NCBI RefSeq assembly: GCF_013304825.1
Contig: NZ_JAAWUO010000003.1
Span: 186,001 to 250,000 of the forward strand
DNA length: 64,000 nt
From: Blautia schinkii
GTDB taxonomy: Bacteria > Bacillota > Clostridia > Lachnospirales > Lachnospiraceae
Direction of reading: 5' to 3'
Below, in pieces: positions 33,461 through 43,320 of the stretch; position 1 is the first letter of the stretch, and each line of letters opens with the position of its first letter. A program made the translations under genes and the position numbers. The notes below the pieces were generated by a model. That model ran no database searches and had not been told where the DNA came from. It saw only the letters and a list, made by a program, of their open reading frames with translations.

Positions 33461-34337
33461 CCTCCGATTTATCTACTGCGTCCTGTTTATTGACGGTAAT
33501 AACAAATACATCTTTGAGATGGCCAAAATCCACCGGTGTTACAATGGTACCTGTTTTTGTCAGGTTGTTGGGATCCTGCTGGATCTCACTGACATAACCG
33601 ATAAACAGTCCTTCTACATATTTTTCACTGATGTTGGATGTGACAATACGTTCGCCTACAGTTACCTTGTTGTCCTGATCATACAGCTGTTCGAAACTCA
33701 GTTTACCCTCATCAATAAGCTCCAGATCTCCTGTTACAACGCAGTTGTCAGAAGTGCTGACTGCCATTGCACTTACGTTGCTGCTGTCATCAATAATAGA
33801 ACGTACGGTTGCCCAGGAAGGTCCTACCTCTGTGACAATACCAACAAGCCCTTTGCCTGCAATTACGTTATTATCAATGTGGATACCATCATTACTGCCC
33901 TTGTTGATCATAAAGGTATCATACCAGTTCCCCGGATCTTTGGAAATGATACGCGCTGCAACTTTTGGATAGTCGGAGTATTCCTGATCCAGATCATAAA
34001 GTTCCTTCAATCTGGTAAGTTCAGTCTGATCCTGGATCAGGATGTTATTCTGCTCAGTGAGGCTGTTGATCTGATTTTTAAGATTCTCATTTTCCTGAAG
34101 CACATCCTGTTTATCACGGAGACTATTCTTTACATCCCCAAACATGTTGCTGACACCTGAGATACCTTTTTGAAATGGTACTACAAGGAAACTGGCAGCA
34201 CCCTGCAGTGCCGAGGAGGATGATCCTGAAGCAACTGTAGCTACAATGCAGCTTCCGCAGAAAAGTGTCATGATCACAAGGAGATGCTTGCTTTTTAATT
34301 TGAAATGAAAACGCACTTTTTTTCTGATGTTTTTCAT
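33441..34337 (-). CDS. mreC: Rod shape-determining protein MreC
   Basis: A 298-residue protein with one N-terminal membrane segment, a coiled coil of about 45 residues (GDVKNSLRDKQDVLQENENLKNQ onward) and the extracellular beta-barrel MreC domain (AARIISKDPGNWYDTFMINKGSNDGI, GKGLVGIVTEVGPSWATVRSIID). It scaffolds PBP2 and RodA. The ATG at 34337 is preferred: AGGGG is 8 bases upstream, but only 2 before the alternative ATG at 34343. Confidence 0.94.
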   Translation of the reverse strand: MKNIRKKVRFHFKLKSKHLLVIMTLFCGSCIVATVASGSSSSALQGAASFLVVPFQKGISGVSNMFGDVKNSLRDKQDVLQENENLKNQINSLTEQNNILIQDQTELTRLKELYDLDQEYSDYPKVAARIISKDPGNWYDTFMINKGSNDGIHIDNNVIAGKGLVGIVTEVGPSWATVRSIIDDSSNVSAMAVSTSDNCVVTGDLELIDEGKLSFEQLYDQDNKVTVGERIVTSNISEKYVEGLFIGYVSEIQQDPNNLTKTGTIVTPVDFGHLKDVFVITVNKQDAVDKSEDASDEK

Positions 34338-34349
34338 GTACATACCCCT

Positions 34350-35363
34350 TTACAGTTTTTTCTGCTTTACAGGCTGCGCCCATTTGCGCAGTTCTCTGTC
34401 GCGGATAATCTTCTCAAGGCCGCGCACAGCAGAAGTTTCGTACAGATCGGAAAGATTAAAGGCAAAGCCTGTGTAACTTGCAAGATAATTATCAAGATAT
34501 GGAAGCCGTGTGCTGCCGCCTGTCAGATAAATGCCTTCTTTTGCTATGTGATAAGCAATCTGAGGCGGCGTACGTTCCAGAAAAGTCTTCATTTCCGATG
34601 CGATCTGGTTTACACAGTTGGTAATTCCCTCATTAACTACTGAAGCAGAAACCACTTCTTCTCTTGGAAGACCGGAAACACTGTCAATTCCTACCACCTT
34701 GCGGGCTTCTTTCTTCTGATCGTTCAGCCGTCCCATCACCAGTTTAAGACGCTTGGCCGTGCGGGTTCCAATCTGGAGATTATATTGCTTGCGGATTTCG
34801 CTGCAGATGGATTCGTTCATTTGTCTTCCACCAATAGGGATTTTTCGGCTGATGATGATCTTTCCTTCGGTGATAATGGAGAACTCTGTACTCTGGGCAC
34901 CGATGTTAACGATCATACTGCCCTCTTCCTTCTCGAGATTCACATTCATGGCAATTGCGTCTGCAATAGGGGATTCTACCATGAAAACGCGGTTCTTGCG
35001 AAGCCAGTGCCCGTTGACCAGATGATAATAAGCTCTCTTTTCGATGGCCGTCATATCAAGAGGAACTGCAAAATACATATCAGCACCAAGACCGGTTGTA
35101 TGATCGATCTTTCGCATCATACTGTACAAGACGATTTCCTGAAGTTCCAGATTGGCGATCATACCAAACGCCATAGGGGAATTCACCGTAACATCAGCTG
35201 GTGCTTTTTCAAACATTTCGTATGCATCGTTACCCATGGAAAGGATTTTACGTTCACGATAGGCCACCATGTTTTTTTCTATGTAGGTTTTATTTCTAAA
35301 AGCTGAATAAACTTTTACAGAGCTGCTCCCCAGGTCTACTCCGTAATGATTTCTAAAAAGCAT
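34350..35363 (-). CDS. mreB: Rod shape-determining protein MreB (divergent)
   Basis: An actin-fold ATPase of 337 residues that guides wall synthesis. The phosphate loops are seen as YGVDLGSSSVKVYS and MIVNIGAQSTEFSII, and the adenosine loop as GIYLTGGSTRLPYLDNYLA. It departs from canonical MreB in several loops (for example NRVFMVESPIADAIAMNVN in place of the usual EEPxAAAIGAG), so it may be the Mbl/MreBH type. The gene is followed by mreC with a 12-bp gap. Confidence 0.9.
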   Translation of the reverse strand: MLFRNHYGVDLGSSSVKVYSAFRNKTYIEKNMVAYRERKILSMGNDAYEMFEKAPADVTVNSPMAFGMIANLELQEIVLYSMMRKIDHTTGLGADMYFAVPLDMTAIEKRAYYHLVNGHWLRKNRVFMVESPIADAIAMNVNLEKEEGSMIVNIGAQSTEFSIITEGKIIISRKIPIGGRQMNESICSEIRKQYNLQIGTRTAKRLKLVMGRLNDQKKEARKVVGIDSVSGLPREEVVSASVVNEGITNCVNQIASEMKTFLERTPPQIAYHIAKEGIYLTGGSTRLPYLDNYLASYTGFAFNLSDLYETSAVRGLEKIIRDRELRKWAQPVKQKKL

Positions 35364-35379
35364 AAATCTGCCCCTTCAC

Positions 35380-36087
35380 TTAAATGTACTCGTCAAAAAT
35401 TCCTTTTTCGCGGAAACTGATGTATTTCTGGTCGCCTATGATAATGTGATCCAGAAGATGGATTCCAATCATTTCTCCTGTTTCATAAATACGTCTTGTC
35501 ACATCCAGGTCAGCTTTGCTGGGGGACGGATCACCGCCTGGGTGGTTGTGGACAAGAATCAGATTCACAGCGCGGAACTTCACTGCTTCCACAAAGACCT
35601 CTCTCGGAGTGATCAATGTGGCATTGGCTGTGCCGCGACTTAAAAGCTGCTCTCCAGTCAGATGGTTATGTCCGTCCAGCATCATACAGTAAAGCAGCTC
35701 CTGCTCTTCATGACGAAGCTGCTCCATATAATATCTGGCAATGGTGACAGGACGGTTAAAAGACAGCTCCGGTTTAGCTGCAGCTGCAGCCATACGTTTG
35801 GAAAGCTCCCCGATGCATTTCAGCTGTATGGCTTTAACCTTACCGATGCCACGAATTTTCATCAATTCAGGTAAGGAGACATGAAACAGTCCAAGAAGTC
35901 CGGAATGTCCGTTCTGTTCCGACAAATTAAGGATTTCATCTGCCAGTGCAAGGGAACTTATACCCTGAACGCCACAGCGCAGGATTACGGCCAGAAGCTC
36001 TCTGTCATTTAAAGCCTGCTCCCCTTCCCGTAAACATTTTTCATACGGGCGTTGATAACCTGGCATTTCCATGATTGTATCTTTCAT
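35380..36087 (-). CDS. radC: RadC family JAB-domain protein
   Basis: A 235-residue protein with an N-terminal helix-hairpin-helix region (ELMKIRGIGKVKAIQLKCIGEL) and a C-terminal JAB/MPN metalloprotease-like domain with VHNHPGGDPSPSKAD carrying the His-x-His and Asp metal ligands. Its role is unsettled despite the name. AAGGGA is 7 bases before the ATG. First gene of the cell-shape operon, as in many Firmicutes. Confidence 0.94.
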   Translation of the reverse strand: MKDTIMEMPGYQRPYEKCLREGEQALNDRELLAVILRCGVQGISSLALADEILNLSEQNGHSGLLGLFHVSLPELMKIRGIGKVKAIQLKCIGELSKRMAAAAAKPELSFNRPVTIARYYMEQLRHEEQELLYCMMLDGHNHLTGEQLLSRGTANATLITPREVFVEAVKFRAVNLILVHNHPGGDPSPSKADLDVTRRIYETGEMIGIHLLDHIIIGDQKYISFREKGIFDEYI

Positions 36088-36138
36088 TTAATTTCCCTTT
36101 TCGCTCCCGGAAGAAGGAAATGCAAAATTGCAGTGATT

Positions 36139-36167
36139 ATTTTAGCATAAAAAGCTGGGGATGTACA
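36139..36167 (-). promoter_or_regulatory. Promoter of the radC-mre-min-rodA operon
   Basis: Read leftward: TGTACA (36162-36167), a 17-bp spacer and TAAAAT (36139-36144) with an extended TGC just before it. It could drive nine genes down to 26589. Confidence 0.7.
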
Positions 36168-36193
36168 CTCTATCCCGGAAATTTCCACTTTTT

Positions 36194-37795
36194 TCACATT
36201 TTGTTTAAAGGAAGAGAATAAATGGAAGCCACTGCTTCTGCTACTTTAATTCCGTCCATAGCAGCAGAAGTGATGCCTCCTGCATAGCCGGCTCCCTCAC
36301 CGCATGGATAAATTCCTCTTATATTAGAAGTAAGTTCTTTATGGTCACGGACGATCCTCACAGGAGATGAGGTTCTGCTTTCAACACCTTCCAGAAGTGC
36401 ATCCGACCTGTCAAAGCCGGCAATTTTTTTCCCAAAAGCATGAATACCTGCTTCGATAGAATCCCCGATCTCTTTCGGGAAAATGCTTCGGACATTGGCA
36501 AGGGTATATTCTCCTTTGATACAGGGAATTACTTCACCTAATTTCGTACTTTTCTGATTCCTGCAGTAATCCCCGAAAAGCTGTACCGGAACTTTACCAT
36601 TTCCTGTTTCCCAGGCTGTAAGTTCCAGTTTACGCTGCAAGGCAATTCCTCCAAGCACATCTTCATTCGGAAAATCAGAAGGGTTAACAGTAACAATGAT
36701 AGCACTGTTGGCATTATGGCTGTTACGTGCCTGATAGCTCATGCCATTTACTGCAAGCATCCCTTCCTCAGAGGAAGCATTTACTACATAACCGCCCGGA
36801 CACATACAAAAAGAATAAACACCTCGTCCATTTTCCAATGTATGGGTAACTTTATAGCTGGCAGCTCCCAGGCGTTCATTTTCCGATTCTCCGTAAAGAT
36901 CCTGGTTGATCATGGTCTGTGGATGTTCTATACGCACACCTACGGCAAAAGATTTCGGCTCCATACAGAGGCCTCGTTTTTTTAACATGGAAAAAGTATC
37001 TCTTGCACTGTGGCCAGGCGCCAGCACACAGACCTCTGCCGGAATCTTTTCCTGATCATTAACAATAACTCCTTCCAGGTGTCCGTCATTCAGGATAAAA
37101 TCCGTTACTGTGGAACGGAACCGGAACCTGCCACCCATTTCTTCAATCTGATGGCGCATAAACTGAACGATTCCCACCAACTGGTCTGTGCCAAGATGGG
37201 GTTTCTGCTGATAAAGAATCTCAGAAGGAGCCCCGGCTTCCACAAAACGAGACAGAACTTCTTTTCCTCTTCCAAAAGTGTCTTTCACAAGGGTATTCAG
37301 TTTTCCATCAGAAAAAGTTCCTGCTCCACCTTCTCCGAACTGTACATTGGAATTCGGGTCAAGAACACCGTTTTTCCAGAACTGCTCTACTGTTTGCTGG
37401 CGTTTGTCAGCTTCCTCACCACGTTCCAGTACAAGCGGACAGTAACCGACCTTTGCAAGATACCATGCACAGAACAGACCAGCAGGACCGCTTCCGATCA
37501 CTACTGGTGGATGAAGCAGTTTTTCAGAGCCTGGCTCAGGAAAATGATAGCAGGTCTCTTTAGTTGACATAACATTTTTATCGTGAACCTTCTTGAGGAC
37601 GCGAGATTCGTTATCTGTTTTTACATCGATGGTGTAAACAAATTTTTTATTATCTTTATGACGTGCATCCAGAGATTGTTTGTGGATTTTGTAAGTAAAA
37701 GGTGTATTGCCAAGACGAAGCGTTTTGGTGATCTTTTTCTGAAGCTGCTCTTCTGTGTGGGTGATTGGCAGTTTCATCTGTGTGATCCGGATCAT
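36194..37795 (-). CDS. Uncharacterised FAD-dependent oxidoreductase (COG2509)
   Basis: A 533-residue flavoprotein. The FAD-binding loop is VVIGSGPAGLFCAWYLAKVGY near 95-115; an N-terminal domain of about 90 residues precedes it. GAGTFSDGKLNT and the C-terminal RGIYPCGEGAGYAGGITSAAMDGI are characteristic of this family. Function is unknown; it is widespread in Firmicutes. The ATG at 37795 has AAAGGAGGAG directly upstream and overlaps the stop of the previous flavoprotein by ATGA, so the two flavoproteins are coupled. 19 more upstream codons are rejected. Confidence 0.88.
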   Translation of the reverse strand: MIRITQMKLPITHTEEQLQKKITKTLRLGNTPFTYKIHKQSLDARHKDNKKFVYTIDVKTDNESRVLKKVHDKNVMSTKETCYHFPEPGSEKLLHPPVVIGSGPAGLFCAWYLAKVGYCPLVLERGEEADKRQQTVEQFWKNGVLDPNSNVQFGEGGAGTFSDGKLNTLVKDTFGRGKEVLSRFVEAGAPSEILYQQKPHLGTDQLVGIVQFMRHQIEEMGGRFRFRSTVTDFILNDGHLEGVIVNDQEKIPAEVCVLAPGHSARDTFSMLKKRGLCMEPKSFAVGVRIEHPQTMINQDLYGESENERLGAASYKVTHTLENGRGVYSFCMCPGGYVVNASSEEGMLAVNGMSYQARNSHNANSAIIVTVNPSDFPNEDVLGGIALQRKLELTAWETGNGKVPVQLFGDYCRNQKSTKLGEVIPCIKGEYTLANVRSIFPKEIGDSIEAGIHAFGKKIAGFDRSDALLEGVESRTSSPVRIVRDHKELTSNIRGIYPCGEGAGYAGGITSAAMDGIKVAEAVASIYSLPLNKM

Positions 37796-38970
37796 GAATT
37801 CTCCTCCTTTGCTGCATGAATGCCGGCTGTGGCACCGCTTGACCAGGCCCACTGAAGATTGTATCCTCCGCAGGTTCCGTCAATATCAAGGAGTTCTCCT
37901 GCAAAATAAAGCCCTTTATGGAGCCTGGATTCCATGGTATGACTGTCTATTTCAGAAGTATCCACACCGCCGGAGCAGATCTGCGCCTGTTCAAAAGAAA
38001 GGCCGCTTTTTACAGAAAGTCTGAAATCTGTGATCGCAGAGATCAGATCCTTCTGTGCAGCTAAAACGCGGATCAATTTTTCAGGAAAAAGACCTGTGAG
38101 AAGTTCTTTTTCATTTTTGTACGGACAGTCATTTTTTCTTCTGCCGAGATATTCCTGCAGTTCCTGTTTTGTAAATTCAGGAAAAAAGTTGATCGACAGT
38201 TCCACTTTTTTCTTTTCGTAAATAGCACGGATAGCATAACGGGAAATCTGAAATACAGGAATTCCGGATACGCCATAATCTGTAAGCTGTAATTCCCCCT
38301 GCTGGGAAGTTTCTGGCGTGCCGTTGATATATAGAGTTACTTTTCCCTCTGTACGCACACCGCTCCAGCCGGAAAAATAATTCTCCTTACATTTAAGGGC
38401 AGTCAGTGCAGGCAGCGGTTCAATAAGATGATGACCAAGACTTCGGGCTATCTTATAACCGCTTTCACCGGAACCGGCAACAGAGGAAGCTTTGGAACCA
38501 TTGGCAAGGATCACGGCATCACAGGTGTAGATCCAGCCATCAGTATGGACATTCCAGTGTCCGTCAGAAAAAGACACGCCTGTAACAAGCTGATTGGTTT
38601 TCAGTTTTACTTTCAGGCTCCGGACTTTCATAGTAAGCACTTCTACGACACTTTGGGCCTGATTGCTCCGGGGATAGATCCAGCCATTGCGGTCTGTGAT
38701 GCAGATTCCCAGTTCCTGAAAGAAAGAAATCGTGTCTTTTACTGAAAACTGTTCAAGTGCATCTTTTGCAAATTCCGGATGTGTTCCTCTGTAAACACCT
38801 TCTGCCTGGTTTAGATTGGTCATATTGCAGCGTCCGTTTCCTGTAGCACAGATTTTCCTGCCAGGACGGTCATTCTGTTCCAGTACTGTGACAGCTGCTC
38901 CGCCTGCAGCAGCTTTTATTGCCGCCACAAGGCCGGATGCACCTGCACCGACTATGATAATCTGTTTCAT
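37792..38970 (-). CDS. HI0933/BaiN-type flavoprotein
   Basis: A 392-residue NAD(P)/FAD-dependent oxidoreductase. The FAD loop IIIVGAGASGLVAAIKAAAGG, the PGRKICATGNGRCNMTN signature and the C-terminal AGELLDIDGTCGGYNLQWAWSSG identify the HI0933 family. Relatives have been linked to bile-acid or 2-oxo reduction, but the physiological reaction is unproven. It overlaps both neighbours by 4 bp within the mutS-mutL-miaA operon. Confidence 0.9.
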   Translation of the reverse strand: MKQIIIVGAGASGLVAAIKAAAGGAAVTVLEQNDRPGRKICATGNGRCNMTNLNQAEGVYRGTHPEFAKDALEQFSVKDTISFFQELGICITDRNGWIYPRSNQAQSVVEVLTMKVRSLKVKLKTNQLVTGVSFSDGHWNVHTDGWIYTCDAVILANGSKASSVAGSGESGYKIARSLGHHLIEPLPALTALKCKENYFSGWSGVRTEGKVTLYINGTPETSQQGELQLTDYGVSGIPVFQISRYAIRAIYEKKKVELSINFFPEFTKQELQEYLGRRKNDCPYKNEKELLTGLFPEKLIRVLAAQKDLISAITDFRLSVKSGLSFEQAQICSGGVDTSEIDSHTMESRLHKGLYFAGELLDIDGTCGGYNLQWAWSSGATAGIHAAKEENS

Positions 38971-40241
38971 AATTTCACAAGATCCTTGTCAACCATGTAT
39001 TGAAGAGATTTCAGAATTCCAAGTTTTGCATGTTCCCATGTAAGTCCGCCCTGGAAGTAAACAGCATACGGATCTTTCATAGGTCCATCAGCAGAAAGCT
39101 CAATGGAAGATCCCTGGATAAATGCACCTGCTGCCATGATAACCTGGCTGTCATAACCTGGCATATCCCATGGTTCCGGTGTCACGAAACTGTCTACCGG
39201 TGCAGCTGCCTGGATTCCCTGACAAAATGCAACAAGCCCCTCCGGACTTCCAAGAGTTACAGCCTGAATGATATCCTGACGTGGTTCTGTACTGTTTGGC
39301 ACTACCGGGAAACCAAGCTTCTCATAGATATTAGCTGCAAAAACAGCTCCTTTTAAAGCCCCTTTTGTGACCATCGGTGCAAGGAAAAATCCCTGGTACA
39401 GAGAACGGTTTACACCAAGAGTTGCACCGACTTCCATGCCAAGTCCCGGACATGTCATACGGTAAGAAGCATTTTCCACGCAGTCTTTTCTTCCCGCAAT
39501 GTAGCCGCCAATAGGAGCAAGTCCGCCGCCCGGATTCTTGATCAGGGAACCAACCATAATGTCAGCTCCTACGTCACTTGGCTCAATGGTATCTACGAAT
39601 TCCCCATAGCAGTTATCTACCATGCAGATCATATCCGGCTTGATCTTCTTTACAAAAGAGATCAGTTCCCCGATCTGTTTTACAGAGAATGAAGGACGAG
39701 TCTGGTAGCCTTTGGAGCGCTGGATCGTTACCAGTCTTGTTTTTTCGTTAATTGCTTTTTTAATGTTTTCGTAATCGAAAGTACCATCGGAAAGAAGATC
39801 TACCTGACGGTATTTTACACCGTATTCAGCAAGAGAGCCATTGGATTGACGGATTCCGATAACTTCTTCCAGGGTATCATATGGTTTTCCGACTGGGGAA
39901 AGCAGCTCATCGCCCGGACGTAAATTTCCGAACAGGGCAATAGCCAGTGCATGGGTTCCGCATGTGATCTGTGGGCGGACCAGGCAGGCTTCTGTATGAA
40001 AAGTATCTGCATAAACCTGTTCCAGGATCTCACGGCCAAGATCATTGTAGCCATATCCGGAGGAGGTTCCGAAACATGCTTCGCTTACGCGGTTTTTCTG
40101 CATGGCGTGGATCACTTTCATCTGGTTATACTCTGCAGTCTGGTCAAATTTTTCAAAACGTTCTTTTAAAGAGTCTTCTATTTTCTTGCCGAAATCATAA
40201 ACCTCGGAAGAGATTCCGAGCTGTGCATACATTTCTTTCAT
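38967..40241 (-). CDS. PLP-dependent lyase, methionine-gamma-lyase-like (PF06838)
   Basis: A 424-residue fold-type I PLP enzyme, the family once called aluminium resistance protein. It has YDLGREILEQVYADTFHTEACLVRP at the start, the cofactor Asp in MICMVDNCYGEFVD and the PLP lysine in VGSLIKNPGGGLAPIGGYIAG. Its substrate is uncertain; a sulfur amino acid lyase is likely. The ATG at 40241 matches the family N-terminus and has AAGGA upstream; 34 further upstream codons overlap miaA and are rejected. Confidence 0.88.
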   Translation of the reverse strand: MKEMYAQLGISSEVYDFGKKIEDSLKERFEKFDQTAEYNQMKVIHAMQKNRVSEACFGTSSGYGYNDLGREILEQVYADTFHTEACLVRPQITCGTHALAIALFGNLRPGDELLSPVGKPYDTLEEVIGIRQSNGSLAEYGVKYRQVDLLSDGTFDYENIKKAINEKTRLVTIQRSKGYQTRPSFSVKQIGELISFVKKIKPDMICMVDNCYGEFVDTIEPSDVGADIMVGSLIKNPGGGLAPIGGYIAGRKDCVENASYRMTCPGLGMEVGATLGVNRSLYQGFFLAPMVTKGALKGAVFAANIYEKLGFPVVPNSTEPRQDIIQAVTLGSPEGLVAFCQGIQAAAPVDSFVTPEPWDMPGYDSQVIMAAGAFIQGSSIELSADGPMKDPYAVYFQGGLTWEHAKLGILKSLQYMVDKDLVKL

Positions 40242-40266
40242 AATAATCTTTTCCTTCTTTTTTTTA

Positions 40267-41220
40267 TTATTCAGACAGAAGAATCCCCTTTTCTCTGCAT
40301 ACAGAAAGCATGTAGGTAAGGATCTGACTGTCATTGTAATCAAATTTATCTTTATCCACCCAGGTTACTTCTCCTTCTCTGCGGAACCAGGTAAGCTGCC
40401 GTTTGGCGAAATGTCTGGTGTCACGCTTCAGGATACGGACAGCTTCATCGTAAGGATATTCTCCTTCCAGCCATGCAAGGATTTCTTTGTAACCCAGACC
40501 CTGCATGGATACCATCCCTCTGTGGCATCCCATCCGCTGAAGTGTTTTTACTTCTTCTACCAGGCCGTTTTTCAGCATTTCATCTACTCTTGCATCAATT
40601 CTCTCATAGAGAAGAGGGCGTGGGGCATTCAGAACAAAATAAGCCAGGTTATAGGGACTTACATGTTCTTTCTGCTCCTCATTATGTTCGGAGATCCGGG
40701 TACCGTTCTGTTTGTAGAATTCCAGTGCGCGGATTACTCGTTTAACATTATTTTCGTGAATGTCTTCTGCTGATTTTGGATCAACAGATGCAAGCATATC
40801 GTGGAGAAAAGAGCTGCCTTTTTCTGCAGCTAATGCTTCCAGTTCTTGGCGATAGCTGTCATCCTGCTCTGACTGGGTAAAATCAATATCCCTGGTGATC
40901 GCCTGGATATAAAATCCGGTGCCGCCCACCAGGATGGGAATCTTGCCTTTTGAGTAGATCTCTTCCATTGATTTTTTTGCCAACTGCTGAAAAAGCACGA
41001 TATTAAAATCTTCTGTAGGATCCAGCACATCTACCAGATGGTGAGGGACACCGTCCATTTCATCCGGAGTGATCTTGGCAGAACCAACATCCATATAGCG
41101 GTATACCTGCATGGAGTCTGCAGATATGATCTCACCGTTTACTGCTTTTGCCAGAGCAATAGAAAGCTTTGTTTTTCCAACAGCAGTAGGTCCGGTAAGA
41201 ACAATAAGAGGTTTCTTCAT
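40267..41220 (-). CDS. miaA: tRNA dimethylallyltransferase
   Basis: Adds a dimethylallyl group to A37 of tRNAs reading U-starting codons. The 317-residue protein shows the P-loop LTGPTAVGKTKLSIALA, the SADSMQVYRYMDVGSAK substrate motif, GGTGFYIQAI and the C-terminal RHFAKRQLTWFR. It lies 14 bp after mutL, the usual mutS-mutL-miaA order. Confidence 0.97.
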   Translation of the reverse strand: MKKPLIVLTGPTAVGKTKLSIALAKAVNGEIISADSMQVYRYMDVGSAKITPDEMDGVPHHLVDVLDPTEDFNIVLFQQLAKKSMEEIYSKGKIPILVGGTGFYIQAITRDIDFTQSEQDDSYRQELEALAAEKGSSFLHDMLASVDPKSAEDIHENNVKRVIRALEFYKQNGTRISEHNEEQKEHVSPYNLAYFVLNAPRPLLYERIDARVDEMLKNGLVEEVKTLQRMGCHRGMVSMQGLGYKEILAWLEGEYPYDEAVRILKRDTRHFAKRQLTWFRREGEVTWVDKDKFDYNDSQILTYMLSVCREKGILLSE

Positions 41221-41234
41221 AATGTCCTCCCGTA

Positions 41235-43316
41235 TTATACGATACGTTTAAATTTCTTTTCGATTTCTGTCTTTGTCATGGAAATGATGGTTGGTCTTCC
41301 ATGAGGGCAGTTATAAGGATTTTCCAGGGTCAGGAGCTCATCGATCAGTTTATCCGCCTCCTGAGGTGACATGGCATGATTTCCTTTTACTGCTGCTTTG
41401 CAGGCCATAGTGGCAAGTCTTGCAGTAAACAGCTCAAAAGCATCTTTTGTGCCGTCTGCGCCGAGATGATCCAGCATTTCCAGAAATACTTCTTCCTCGG
41501 TCATTCCAAGAAGCAGGGAAGGCACTGCGCTGATACTGTATTCCCGACCGCCGAATGGCTCGATCTCGAAGCCGAAATCCCGGAAATAGTTTTCGTTTGC
41601 TGTTAGAAGACTTTCTTCCTCCAGGCTGAGAGAAACGATCAGCGGCGGGCTTAAATACTGAGACCGGATTTCCTGGGATTTAAATAACTTCACAAACCGC
41701 TCATAATATACTTTTTCATGTGCCGCATGCTGATCGATAATGTAAAAATTTTCCTCAAACTGTACCAGCCAGTAAGTGTCAAACAGCTGTCCGATCAGCT
41801 TGTGGCGGCTTCTGGATTCCGGTGCAAGAAGCCGTTCCTCAAAAAGTTCCAGTTGTTTGGGCTGTTCAGTGGGGACGGGGTCTGCCGGGGGAGATACAGG
41901 AACAGAAGCATTACACGATTCCTGGAATGAGACTCCGCCGGATTCATTGGATGCTTTGAATATGGAAGTCTTCGTATTGAAAACACTAGTGTTATCCGAT
42001 GTATTTGGCGTATTCTGTGTCGCTGTGTTTTCGCAGATGTTTTTTTCTTTTAAAGTCCCGGAAAACATTTCCTCTTCTTCTTTTGTAAAAGGTTTGGAAT
42101 TATAAAAGGAGCTTTCCCGCACAGAATCTTCTGCTGCTTTTTGCGAAAATGCTGTACTGGCAGCTGCAACAGCCGGTGTGCTGTTGTAGGACGAAACTGC
42201 AGCCGGTCTGCTTCCATACATTTCCTGCCGCCTTTTTACTTCAAAGGGTTCCGGTACGTTGCCAGGTTTTACCTGCTCAGCGCGGGATACTGGTGTTTCT
42301 TTTCCAACAGATACCTGCGGGATTAGTTCTCTGTGAGTAACTGCCTTCCGGACTGTTTCATAGATCGCTGTGTAAACTTCTGTTTCTCTGGCAAAACGTA
42401 CTTCCCTTTTAGCTGGGTGTACATTCACATCAAGATCATTTCCATCCATCTCGATCCGGAGAGAAACAAACGGAAATTTATGCTGCATTACAAAACCTTT
42501 ATATCCATCTTCAATAGCCTTGGTAATAATCTTGTTTTTTACATATCTTCCATTAATATAATAATTCTCGAAAGTACGGTTTCCTCTAGATATTTCCGGT
42601 TTTCCCACAAAGCCTTCAATCTTCATGAAGTCATTTTCGTAGGAAACTTCAAGAAGAGCCCTGGCAATATCACGTCCGTAAACACTGTAGATTACGTCTT
42701 TAACACTGTAGTTTCCGGAACTTGAAAGCTTGACCTGGCGATTCTGGATATATTTAAATGAAATCTCCGGATGGGAAAGTGCCAGCTGTTCCATCAGTGT
42801 GTTGATATAACCAGCTTCTGTTGTATCTGATTTCAGAAATTTACTTCTTGCCGGTGTGTTATAAAATAGATTCCGGATCAGGAAGGTAGTTCCCTCCGGA
42901 GCACCCATTTCTTCTAAAGACTGTTCCTGGCCGCCTTCGATCACATAGCGGGTGCCGCTGATAGCAGATGAAGTTTTGGTTATCAGTTCCACCTGGGCTA
43001 CAGCTGCAATACTGGAAAGAGCCTCGCCTCGGAAACCAAGAGAGGCGATATGGACAAGATCCTCTACTTTTTCAATTTTGCTTGTGGCATGACGGAGAAA
43101 TGCAAGAGGAACCTGCTCTGCCTCCATTCCGGAACCATTGTCTGTGATGCGGATCAGTTTTTTTCCACCGTCTGTGATTTCAACAGTGATAGCTGTTGCC
43201 CCTGCATCAATAGCATTTTCCACAAGCTCTTTTACAACGGAGGAAGGTCGTTCCACAACCTCTCCTGCTGCGATCTTATCAATGGTATTCTGGTCTAAAA
43301 CTGCAATTTTTCTCAA
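41235..43316 (-). CDS. mutL: DNA mismatch repair endonuclease MutL
   Basis: A 693-residue GHKL ATPase. The N-terminal domain has VKELVENAIDAGAT, ITDNGSGM and GFRGEALSSIA. A Ser/Thr/Asn-rich linker covers about 345-490. The C-terminal domain carries DQHAAHEKVYYE, the metal-binding endonuclease motif, plus ACKAAVKGNHAM and CPHGRPT, so this is a nicking MutL as expected in a bacterium without MutH. It begins 4 bp after the mutS stop. Confidence 0.97.
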   Translation of the reverse strand: MRKIAVLDQNTIDKIAAGEVVERPSSVVKELVENAIDAGATAITVEITDGGKKLIRITDNGSGMEAEQVPLAFLRHATSKIEKVEDLVHIASLGFRGEALSSIAAVAQVELITKTSSAISGTRYVIEGGQEQSLEEMGAPEGTTFLIRNLFYNTPARSKFLKSDTTEAGYINTLMEQLALSHPEISFKYIQNRQVKLSSSGNYSVKDVIYSVYGRDIARALLEVSYENDFMKIEGFVGKPEISRGNRTFENYYINGRYVKNKIITKAIEDGYKGFVMQHKFPFVSLRIEMDGNDLDVNVHPAKREVRFARETEVYTAIYETVRKAVTHRELIPQVSVGKETPVSRAEQVKPGNVPEPFEVKRRQEMYGSRPAAVSSYNSTPAVAAASTAFSQKAAEDSVRESSFYNSKPFTKEEEEMFSGTLKEKNICENTATQNTPNTSDNTSVFNTKTSIFKASNESGGVSFQESCNASVPVSPPADPVPTEQPKQLELFEERLLAPESRSRHKLIGQLFDTYWLVQFEENFYIIDQHAAHEKVYYERFVKLFKSQEIRSQYLSPPLIVSLSLEEESLLTANENYFRDFGFEIEPFGGREYSISAVPSLLLGMTEEEVFLEMLDHLGADGTKDAFELFTARLATMACKAAVKGNHAMSPQEADKLIDELLTLENPYNCPHGRPTIISMTKTEIEKKFKRIV

Positions 43317-43320
43317 ATGA